Shown: piece by piece, positions 1-7,008 of the stretch
Layout of the letters: every line of letters begins with the position of its first letter
Numbering within the stretch: position 1 is the stretch's first letter
Source: Glomus cerebriforme
Taxonomy: Eukaryota > Glomeromycota > Glomeromycetes > Glomerales > Glomeraceae
Assembly: GCA_003550305.1 (NCBI GenBank)
Contig: QKYT01000011.1
Span: 8,247-18,563, forward strand
Direction: 5' to 3'
Length of the DNA: 10,317 nt
Notes under the pieces: model-generated
Seen by the model: only the letters and a program-made list of their open reading frames with translations
The model's database searches: none
What the model was told of the DNA's origin: nothing
Made by a program: the position numbers and the translations under genes

Positions 1-231
1 ATATAAGAAAAGATAACTAGATTTATGAGTCACACATTTATAATTTTATAGCTTATTAGTTTTTTTATTCTGATTGATTTTATAAAATCATATGAAACTA
101 TTACATAAATATTGCTGAATGTACTACCGTTGATTGGCAAATAACATATTTATAAACATCTATGCAAATATGCATGATCATACTTAAGATAGTCATGAGA
201 AATTTTGATTACAATAATAAATTTAACAATT
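1..231. other. AT-rich intergenic stretch, nothing recognised
   Basis: No reading frame of useful length, RNA-like fold or repeat copy is visible here. The recognisable dispersed repeat begins just after it. Confidence 0.6.
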
Positions 232-566
232 TGTGGCAAATTAAATTCCATATTTGGTTAGTACTATGAGGAAATTATGAGTTATAGAAATTTTTTCACG
301 TGAACAAATAAAAAAAAATCATTTAAATTATAATTTGCGTGATGTGACTTATCATGTTTAGTTTATTAGTGTATNGTTAACAATTTTGACTCATTTTTAC
401 ATTCTTAATATTTTTAAATATAAATATGTTCTTTTTTTCAAAATTATATATAAAAGAATTTCAAGAATATTCAAATATCCTTAGAGCTCATTACCTTGTT
501 AATTATTATCCTAAGTTATTTAATCACTATCCTTTTTAATAACTACTCCCTTTAATTTCGCTTCCT

Positions 567-726
567 AATCAAGTATTTCCTATCTGGCTCTTTTTAAATT
601 CCTTTAAACTTCCTCTTCTCTTCCTTATACTGTATATAATAGAGGTCTTCCTCGTATCAGGCAAGGAAAGACCGGTTAGATGGTCGAGTATCTCTCCTAT
701 CTGCGGTTTGGTTTAGATTAGAATTC
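567..726 (+). repeat. Two-hairpin repeat module, in copy A
   Basis: About 1.3 copies of a module of roughly 120-130 bp that recurs at 3115-3235 and 6149-6380. Landmarks in order are CTTCCTTATACTGTATAT, GGTCTTCCTCGTATCAGGC, AAGGAAAGACCGG, TCGAGTATCTC and CTATCTG. Two inverted repeats are visible. GGTCTT at 644-649 pairs with AAGACC at 668-673, and a CCGGTTAGAT arm from 672 faces a CTATCTGCGG arm near 697-706. The function is unknown. Confidence 0.65.
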
Positions 727-864
727 CATCTTTATTTCCTTACTATATAATGTATTGACCATTTTATTTATGAGCTCATATAGTATCAACACCACACAGA
801 CTTTAAGAAAGTGATGTTTCAATGATTTTTAAATGATTTTTAAAGAAAATTTGGATTCTTTTTC

Positions 865-1020
865 ATGAGTGGAACAGATGATGAAAAAGTCACTAAGAAA
901 AAGCCAATGATGGACGGTTTTACTAAAAGAACAAATAACAAAATAGAGAATATCAAAATTGTTGAAAAATCCACTGTAAAAAGAACTAAAAGAGTTTGCC
1001 AACTATTCCTTTACCATTGA
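865..1020 (+). pseudogene. Short reading frame inside repeat copy A, unknown product
   Basis: An ATG-started frame of 51 codons beginning MSGTDDEKVTKKKPMMDGF, basic and lysine-rich. It stops just after TKRVCQLF. The lysine-rich run followed by MDGFTKR is reminiscent of the start of some repeat-encoded proteins, but I cannot name a family. It lies in repeat copy A and neighbouring frames show further short open stretches, so it is better read as an eroded remnant of a repeat-encoded gene than as a living small gene. There is no matching intact frame at the equivalent place in copy B. Confidence 0.3.
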
Positions 1021-1126
1021 CAACTGCTCCTTTACTGACGAATTCTATATGGATTAGTAGAAGAATATGGAATTATTGAACAAATAGTCATAACAAAAAC
1101 ATGATACAATAAGCCATATTGCTTTC

Positions 1127-1264
1127 ATGGTTAAACAAACTAAAAGAAAATCTAGAACAGGAAATTTACAACTTTGGAGTATATATCAAGTCTGTTTTGA
1201 ATGGGCTGAATTGATGTATGAACAAAAAGAGAAAAAAAACAAGTATAAAAGGAATATTTTATGA
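1127..1264 (+). pseudogene. Second short reading frame in repeat copy A, unknown product
   Basis: A 45-codon ATG-started frame (start MVKQTKRKSRTGNLQLW, with FEWAELMYEQKEKKNKY further on). The residue mix, with aromatic and hydrophobic residues followed by a charged lysine/glutamate tail, looks more like protein than random AT-rich sequence. It is probably another piece of the same decayed repeat gene as 865-1020, separated from it by stops. No family was recognised. Confidence 0.25.
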
Positions 1265-1360
1265 AAGCAATGGAATAGAGAAAATTGATGGATAACAAAA
1301 TAGAAGACTTTCAAATAGAAAATCATATGAAAAACTGGGTGGGATAAATGATGACAATAA

Positions 1361-1759
1361 AAAAATGGGTATAAGAATAAAAATCAAAAAATCAAAATTT
1401 AAATTAAGAAATAAATATATGACAAATGAATGCATTCTGAAACAATTAGTTATTATTTTTACTATTTTAGAAACTATGTAGCGATAATAATTTTGGTTTA
1501 TTACTTAATAGAAGATAATTTAAATAATTAAATTTAATTTCTACAATTTTTAAAAAAGAAAAATCATTTTTTGACTACTTAATTTATGTAATTATCATTC
1601 AAAATGTTAATTTAATAAAATAACTTTTTTTTAAAAAAAAAAGAATTTCTACCTAGTAATATCATTAGAAGGATGTCAAACATTACAATATGATATTTCA
1701 AAGAATTACTTGGTTATTTAACAAAATTGTAAAAATAGAGATTTTGTTTTCATTTTTAG
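1361..1759. other. Intergenic, with probable remains of the kinase intron
   Basis: Very AT-rich with A and T homopolymers (for example near 1626-1645). The last part, ending TTTTTAG at 1759, looks like an intron 3' end leading into the kinase remnant. No recognisable N-lobe sequence was found upstream. Confidence 0.4.
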
Positions 1760-2218
1760 GAAATCAAAATGGTCAATTGAAAAATTATGGATTAGTAATG
1801 GAATATGCCAATAGTGGTACCCTTAAAAACTATTTTAAAATAATATGGCATCAATTAATCAATCAAAATTATTTGGAGTTGTTCCTTATACTAATCCAAT
1901 AAGATTTTATAAACAAAAAAGAAACAAATTAAATGAAATAGGCAATATTTACAGTAGTATTGGTGTATTATTATGGATATCTAGTGGTCGACCTCCAATG
2001 AAGAATGTGATATTTTATTGGTTGTGAATATTTTACGAGGTTGTAAAGAAACACCTGTTCCTGATACATCTAAAGATTATGTAAAAATTTATACTTTAAA
2101 TTTTATTAAAATTGAATATTTTAAGTCTATTTTTAAATTTATACATAATATTTTTAGAATGTTGGGATGAAGTACCAGATAATCATCCAAATATAAATCA
2201 GGTTGTAAATAAATCTTA
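1760..2218 (+). pseudogene. Decayed protein kinase, catalytic core deleted
   Basis: A remnant of a tyrosine-kinase-like (TKL-type) protein kinase of the family massively expanded in arbuscular mycorrhizal fungi. After an acceptor-like TTTTTAG, one frame gives NQNGQLKNYGLVMEYANSGT, the hinge region. A second frame from 1845 gives ASINQSKLFGVVPY, IYSSIGVLLW and SSGRPP, the activation-segment end and C-lobe. A third frame from 2024 gives GCKETPVPDTSKDYVKIYT. After a former intron the sequence CWDEVPDNHPNINQVV (2162-2209) closes the C-lobe, followed by a stop. The stretch that should hold the HRD catalytic loop and the DFG motif, about 70 residues in relatives, is missing between the first two blocks. 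The last intron has an acceptor (TTTTTAG at 2157) but no good GT donor after KIYT. The deletion, two frame changes and donor loss together mean it is dead. Confidence 0.85.
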
Positions 2219-2405
2219 GAGATTTGAAAATTAGAAAGCATGAAAGTTTGATAAAGGTTTAAAAATGATTAGGAAATGATTAAATAATTACGATAACTGA
2301 TTAAAAACAACTTTATCATCTTTTATTAAACTTTATTATAAGATATAAAATAAATATTACTGAATAAACATTAAAATGTTTTTAAAATATGTTAATATAA
2401 TATAA

Positions 2406-2663
2406 TTTTCATCCTTTCTGCTTCTTCAGCTTAAAGCTCCAATTTTCGGTTCTTTCCTGATTGGTCAGAATCGCAAAAACATTAATAATTCGTCATCCTG
2501 TGATTGTAGGAGGACGAAACATAGCTTATTGGAAAGTTTTCATCGAGATGCATCTAATGATAGTGAAACCGCATCTCTAGCATCAATAGATAAGATTTTA
2601 GGTTTTCAATTTTTTGAAAAATTAGTTTTATTATTAGGTGCGTCTAAATTCGGATGCATTTGA
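2406..2663 (+). other. Exon-like open frame of unknown identity
   Basis: An 85-codon stretch without stops and without an ATG start. A long pyrimidine tract ending in CTTCTTCAG at 2429 looks like a splice acceptor, so an exon beginning at 2430 is plausible. It would read LKAPIFGSFLIGQNRKN, then a serine- and cysteine-rich part, then SNDSETASLASIDKI and a hydrophobic end. I recognise no domain. It could be a leftover exon of the kinase locus just upstream or of another gene, or chance. No donor-bearing upstream partner exon was identified. Confidence 0.3.
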
Positions 2664-2759
2664 TCGTAAAATTTCGTCTAAATGTACTAAAATTCTTCTT
2701 CCTTTTTTTTTCTTTTATTATTACATTATATTGATGATTATAAGCGGTTAAAGTAAGCT

Positions 2760-3024
2760 CTATCTTTTTGGACTAGGAAATAAGAACCGAAAGACATTCT
2801 CTTTTTGATTGATGTTCTCTGTTGTGTGATATCAATAACATTCTTTGATTTCTGATTCTATTAGCTTTATATTTTTCGAATCAATCTTTATATAAACAAA
2901 TCCATTTGACTTTGTAACTTTGCATATTTGTTAAAGGAAGATTGTAGGCATCAAAAATCAAGTTGAATTTTCCTTCTTCCTGATATCCAAGATCATTTAA
3001 GCACCATATTTTTGCTTGTATCAT
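2760..3024 (-). pseudogene. Degraded coding fragment, family unknown
   Basis: On the minus strand an ATG at 3024 opens a 47-codon frame with protein-like composition (MIQAKIWCLNDLGYQEEGKF, then FDAYNLPLTN) that ends at a TGA at 2883-2881. A shifted frame reads KSNGFVYIKIDSKNIKLIE and SEIKECY, a TGA, then YHTTENINQKENVFRFLF and SPKR, ending at 2760. The two pieces would join through one frameshift near 2910-2925. This pattern suggests one gene fragment broken by a frameshift and at least one stop. I cannot assign a family, and the downstream piece could instead be read in the first frame past its stop. Confidence 0.35.
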
Positions 3025-3114
3025 TCTTCATATTTTTTAGCATGTATTCCTTAATTATCCTGATTTAATTTTTCCTTTTTAAGGACTACTTCTTTTGAAT
3101 TCAACCTCTCTCTC

Positions 3115-3235
3115 AATAGTCGAGTATCTCTTAACTGGCTGGTTTAGTTCATTTTAAACTCAAACTCCCTCTTATCTTCCTTATACTGTATATAAGGTCT
3201 TCCTCATATCAGGCAAAAAAAAAACCAGTTGAATA
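3115..3235 (+). repeat. Two-hairpin repeat module, copy C
   Basis: The same module as at 567-726 and 6149-6380, in the same orientation: TAGTCGAGTATCTCTTAACT, GGCTGGTTTAG, CTTCCTTATACTGTATATAA, GGTCTTCCTCATATCAGGC. Here GGCAAGG has become an A run, so the GGTCTT arm has lost its partner. No clear counterpart of the flanking parts of copies A and B was found around it. Confidence 0.6.
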
Positions 3236-4000
3236 GTGACACCCATATAGATAGATATGTAGATATGCAGACATTTAGAGAAAGTAAAATTCAATGGAAA
3301 TAAGCAAAGATTTATGACTCAGCCGGTAATACTTATAATGGACATTTTTTACTAAGAAAATGAATAACATNGTAGTGGATATGGTATCCATTATAATTTA
3401 CGAAGGAAAATATTTGTGAATTTGTAAATTTACATAAATAATATTAAATAAAGTTATTGTTATTAATTTTTATACACAATTAAAAAGTTTTTCTGTTTTA
3501 TTTTTGGGCATTTTCGCCTACTTATTAAACAGATTTTTTTATATTACTAAATACTTTTTTAATCTTTTTCAAATTCATANATTAAAGCATCCCAAATTTG
3601 TTGCTTTTCATAAAACTCAAATGATTTTGTTTATTAACAACAATTTCGATATTCCATCTCCGATATTATATATAATAAATTCCTAAGTGACTATAATCAC
3701 AATTTTATAGTTTATAAAAATTTGCAAAAATTCATAAAAAAAAATATATTGAACATTTATTTGATAACTTTTGATAAATAAATTGTTTTTAAAATTACAA
3801 TTAATTAAANTAATTNAATAAAGATAACATTATGTATATTTTTGCTTCTTTAGCCTAGATAAAATGCACACTACTAAAATAACAAAAGGAAGACAAAAAA
3901 AGTAAAATTCAATTCTCACCTTAATTTATCATATCTTTTTTCGTTATATATGATCCACGTGAAATGAATTAATCTAACAAATTAATCTAAATTAAAATCA
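3236..4000. other. AT-rich gene-free stretch
   Basis: A short ATAGATAGATATGTAGATAT microsatellite-like run lies near 3248-3268. A 60-codon stop-free run near 3504-3686 contains an undetermined base and has the phenylalanine/isoleucine-rich composition expected of random AT-rich DNA. Undetermined bases occur at 3371, 3580, 3810 and 3816. Nothing else was recognised. Confidence 0.55.
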
Positions 4001-4204
4001 TAAATAAGCTGCAACCTTCAAGACCAGCCGGGAGACATGGGCATATGCTATGGGTTCGTCACGTTTCCAACGAACCAAGGTCGTCTACAGTTGCAAAAAT
4101 AGCCTGGTGGGAGGCCCCCCTTTTACCCTACTGCCACTATACTTCGGGTAAAGGTAGAAAACTATCCTAAGTGGTAAAATATAGGGAGATACTTACATAT
4201 CTAC
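4001..4204. mobile_element. GC-rich hairpin island, possible SINE-like insertion
   Basis: A sharply GC-richer segment in extremely AT-rich surroundings. It holds an 8-bp palindrome GCATATGC (4041-4048) and three inverted repeats: GGTTCGT (4053-4059) with ACGAACC (4070-4076), GCCT (4102-4105) with AGGC (4112-4115), and TTTACCC (4122-4128) with GGGTAAA (4146-4152). GGGTTCGTCAC resembles a polymerase III B box only loosely. The octamer TAAAATCA stands at both edges (3993-4000 and 4205-4212), as a target-site duplication would. Size and structure fit a short non-autonomous retroelement or a structured RNA. The family is unknown and the strand is undecided. Confidence 0.4.
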
Positions 4205-4681
4205 TAAAATCAACCTTATTTCAATTTATCAATCTAAAAAAAAAATGAAATACAATTATATAGAGATTATGAAGTACTGATTTAACTTACAATTAGTCTT
4301 CGTTTGATTTTATCGTGGGAAGAGCTTTAAAAAAAATATATATATAGATTAATATTATACAAATAAAATTGTGTAGTGTGCAATATATCTAGGTTCAGAA
4401 GTCTCTTTTTTCTTGAAAAATATGGCTAAATAGTGTATAGATTATTTGTTATTTAATTTTAATATTTAATTTTTTTTTAAAAAAAATATTAAGAGAGATT
4501 AAGTAGATTAGTAGAGATATTTATATATCCTTTTCTTTGCGATTTATTATTGTTGATGACTCACTTTTGCTGAATTATGAATCAAGTTTAATCTAATTGC
4601 GGCATTTGAATCATATTCAAAAACAAAATGACTCAAAACTATATTGTATCATCAACTAAGTAAGCCAAATATTGACTTTTT
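4205..4681. other. AT-rich gene-free stretch
   Basis: No recognisable gene. It includes a short TATATATATAG run near 4339-4348 and A/T homopolymers near 4470-4487. The upstream BTB half of the dead gene that follows was not found here. Confidence 0.5.
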
Positions 4682-5210
4682 TATGACGGCATTATTTCGT
4701 TAAATGAGCAAGGACCTTCAGAAATTTTGAAAGTTTTAATTGCTGCTGATGACCAATTGATTTTACTTCTCTTCCTGGAAAATCTTTGATTTTACTTATT
4801 AAAGAGATGAAAGAAATTGAAGTTTGGAACATGTATTAAAATGTGGGTATTGCATATAGTCCAACTTTTCCTAATATCTGGAAAGGTGATGATTTTAGAA
4901 TGATGGAAGACACTTTACAATTCAAAATTGTTAATTTAAACATTGTTTCTATAATTTTAAGATGGATTGATAAAATAGATATTAAAAGTAAATTTGCTTA
5001 TGCAAGAGAATTATATTACCATATGAATTTAAATTATTTTAAGAGGAAGTCAAGATGGATTTACTCTTAAAAAGTTTCATGAATTTTTGATAAATTACCT
5101 CATACTGCCACATTCATTAAAGTAAATGGGATAGAAGAAATTATTGAAGGATATAATCCTTTTATATGGAAAACTTCACATAACGGTGAATGGGGTAAAC
5201 TATACTTGCC
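4682..5210 (+). pseudogene. Decayed BTB-BACK-TLDc gene
   Basis: A broken relative of the intact gene at 9331-7009. The end of a BTB domain is seen as YDGIISLNEQGPSEILKVL followed by IAADDQ (the intact gene has YIYGGRLSLEECDPSDMIKL at this place). The sequence then jumps to the BACK part LPGKSLILLIKEMKEIEVW, having lost roughly 50 residues. After EVW one base is missing, and one extra base follows about ten bases later, so the frame returns at GIAYSPTFPNIWKGDDFRMM (frame from 4843). A further deletion brings in the TLDc start IILRWIDKIDIKSKFAYARE. Frame changes follow around FRGSQDGFTLKKFHE (near 5040-5075) and DKLPHTATFIKVNG, then GYNPFIWKTSHNGEWGK. The TLDc domain is cut off there by the fold-back element. 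At least four frame breaks make it a clear pseudogene. Confidence 0.9.
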
Positions 5211-5337
5211 ACCTATATTAATGGGAATGGGAGAATCTCACATCCCGTCCCATCCCAAATCCAATCCCAAATTCCATTGTCCCATCCCATTTGTCATAAT
5301 CCCATCCCAATCCCAATTCCCATCCCACCATATAGGT
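5211..5337. repeat. 127-bp fold-back element of TGGGA repeats
   Basis: The ends are inverted copies: ACCTATAT (5211-5218) and ATATAGGT (5330-5337), each followed inward by TGGGA-type repeats (TGGGAATGGGA on the left, TCCCATCCCA on the right). The interior is a degenerate array of CCCATCCCA and CCCAAT units. The left arm GGGAATGGGA can also pair locally with TCCCGTCCCA across a nine-base loop. It abuts the truncated TLDc sequence, so it may mark the break point. It could be a small inverted-repeat (MITE-like) element or an expanded minisatellite. No clear target-site duplication was found. Confidence 0.6.
5301..5326 (-). other. G-quadruplex motif
   Basis: On the minus strand there are five GGG tracts (GGGATGGGAATTGGG, then ATTGGGATGGG) with loops of two to four bases, which meets the usual four-tract rule with one spare. 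It lies inside the fold-back element. Folding in vivo is inference. Confidence 0.7.
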
Positions 5338-5843
5338 ATATATCAATTACTTATAAATTTTTAAAAACAATTATAATATTTAAATATATATTTTACAATT
5401 TAGAAATATTATACCATTAAACTAGAAAAGATTTATTAAAATTAAAAGCGGAGAAAGAAATAGAATTTAATCTTTTTAGTCTTTTTAGCTTTAAATCTTT
5501 AATACCAATAACAATTTCGAATTGGAACTTCATTTTTATAACATAAAATTGTCAATATAGTCTTTATATAAAGTTCTTCGATATTTTCTGCTTCTTATAA
5601 TATTAAACACAATAAATATTAATTTGTAAAAAAAAGGAATAAAAAATTAAATAAACTACTATCTAAGACTGAAGGTTTTCCCAAGTTTGATTTGGTACAT
5701 GGGCAATAACATACCCATGAGACGTTAAACATTTAAAATTTACTTTTAGTTTGGGGGACATAGGATTGTTTGGCGTTTGGGCTACAGCAGGTATATTTTT
5801 TTGTAATATACAATCAAAAAGAAGTCATGTTTCTAATATATTA
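5338..5843. other. Intergenic stretch with one small hairpin
   Basis: The lost remainder of the TLDc domain was not found here. A perfect short inverted repeat CATGGG (5698-5703) / CCCATG (5714-5719) is present. A 40-odd-codon open run around 5745-5880 (FSLGDIGLFGVWATAG) has no ATG and runs into repeat copy B, so I do not call it a gene. Confidence 0.5.
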
Positions 5844-6640
5844 TGTGGCAAATTAAATTCCATATTTTGTTAATCAATTTCTTAATTAGGCCTTTTTAAT
5901 CATGCATAATTTATCAATTAGAATATTAGGGAGAAATCATGAGTTATTAACAAACTATAACGTAATGTAATTTATTATTGTATCATTAATAATTTTGACT
6001 AATTTTATATTAATATTTTTAATTATATAAATACCCCAAAATTCCATATTATTTAAAATATTTTTTTATCCTTAAGAGCTCATTCACCTTATCTTAAAAA
6101 TACATTATCAGGCTCTCTATTCTTTTAAACCATTCCCTTGTCTTTATATTCCCTCTTATCTTCCTTATACTGTATATGAGGTCTTCCTCATATCAGGCAA
6201 GGAAACCAGTAATACCAGTCAGTTAGTCGGGTATCTTCTATCTGGCGGGTTTGGTATTTGTTTTAAATTCCTTTAAACTTCCTCTTCTCTTCCTTATACT
6301 TTTCTTCGTATCAGGCCAAGAAAGCCGGTCAGATAGTCGAGTATATCCTAACTGGCTGGTTGGTTTAGATTAGAATTCCCTTTTTACTTATTTCCAAAAA
6401 TCCAGTAAAATGTATATTTAAAGAAAAGATTATGCTGTCATAATGAGGAAAAATCAAAGAAACAATTTTATTAACAAAATATGAAACAAAAAATAGAAGG
6501 TGTAATGATACCTTTTAAACAGCAAAGACAAAAAAAGAATTTGATAATGCAAATATACAGTACAATCTATGTGATAACAAAAAAGCAAAACAATTAGATA
6601 AATGGGTGAATGAAGAGTTGATGAAGACTAAAGAGTAAAA
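5844..6640 (+). repeat. Dispersed repeat, copy B
   Basis: Diverged direct copy of 232-1360. The shared 24-bp opening is at 5844-5867, the AATTTTGACT block at about 5990, the CCTTAAGAGCTCATT block at about 6070, and the hairpin module at 6149-6380. A last block (GATAACAAAAAAGC, then GATAAATGGGTG and TTGATGAAGAC, 6572-6628) matches 1291-1350. At the end a 39-codon frame (6519-6638, containing NLCDNKKAKQLDKWVNEELM) has protein-like composition. Its WV motif matches NWVG in copy A, so the repeat probably once carried a gene here. Limits are approximate. Confidence 0.6.
6149..6380 (+). repeat. Two-hairpin repeat module, tandem pair in copy B
   Basis: Two head-to-tail copies of the module found at 567-726 and 3115-3235, with a period of about 130 bp. 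In the second copy CCGGTCAGATAG (6325-6336) faces CTAACTGGCTGG (6348-6359). In the first copy CCAGTCAGTTAG faces CTATCTGGCGGG. The arms pair imperfectly but remain recognisable in both. The second copy has lost part of the TACTGTATATGAGGTCTTCC segment. Confidence 0.65.
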
Positions 6641-7008
6641 TTTGTTTTAACATAATTAAAATTGGTTTGTAGTTAAAATTAATTAGTAGTTTTATAATTA
6701 AATTTGCGTCCTTAAAGAAAATAATTTGCACAAGAAAAATGTACATTTAATATTAGAATTGAAAATATATTTAAAACATAATACACAATTATGGCAAAAT
6801 CATTATTGTTTCCTTATCATATAATTTTTCAAAGAGTCTCGATTTTATAACACGTCTGAACTATATATCAAAATAAAATTTGAACTTCATTATTAAGCAG
6901 ACAAAACTTTTTTGTAGTATTCAAGATAAGTCAAAATTTGTAACTAATTGATAGAGTATATAAGGGACAATAATTTTTACTGCTATTAAATTATTTTTAT
7001 GCTATTCC
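6641..7008. other. 3' flank of the lectin-BTB-TLDc gene
   Basis: AT-rich, no gene recognised. It contains the 3' untranslated region and polyadenylation zone of the minus-strand gene. No exact AATAAA was pinned as the signal, although AT-rich variants (such as AATAAT downstream of the stop) are present. Confidence 0.45.

Larger units (their letters stand above)
232..1360 (+). repeat. Dispersed repeat, copy A
   Basis: A long, diverged direct repeat shared with 5844-6640. It opens with a perfect 24-bp match (232-255 against 5844-5867, beginning TGTGGCAAATTAAATTCC). Collinear blocks follow: an ATTATGAGTTAT block, a CAATTTTGACT block, a CCTTAGAGCTCATT block, the pyrimidine-rich hairpin module (567-726), and a late block where GATAACAAAATAGAA and a TGGGTG motif near 1291-1350 match 6571-6608. 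Spacing between blocks differs by insertions and deletions. The element type is unknown. No transposase, reverse transcriptase or clear terminal inverted repeat was recognised. The outer limits are approximate and were judged by eye. Confidence 0.6.

Noticed and set aside
1845..2027. Independent small gene starting at ATG 1845
   Set aside because: The translation is the C-lobe of a protein kinase without its catalytic parts. It belongs to the pseudogene and the ATG is incidental.
3504..3686. 60-codon open run on the plus strand
   Set aside because: It contains an undetermined base, lacks a recognisable domain, and is rich in F, I, N and L as expected from random AT-rich DNA.
4041..4090. A tRNA gene, because of GGGTTCGTCAC and an adjoining hairpin
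   Set aside because: No acceptor stem, anticodon arm or credible A box can be fitted around it on either strand.
4843..5070. Independent 75-codon gene
   Set aside because: It is one frame segment of the decayed BTB-BACK-TLDc gene and begins with GTG in the middle of the BACK domain.
5745..5880. Small gene with FSLGDIGLFGVWATAG
   Set aside because: It has no ATG and no splice partner, and its end runs into the dispersed repeat. Chance is sufficient.
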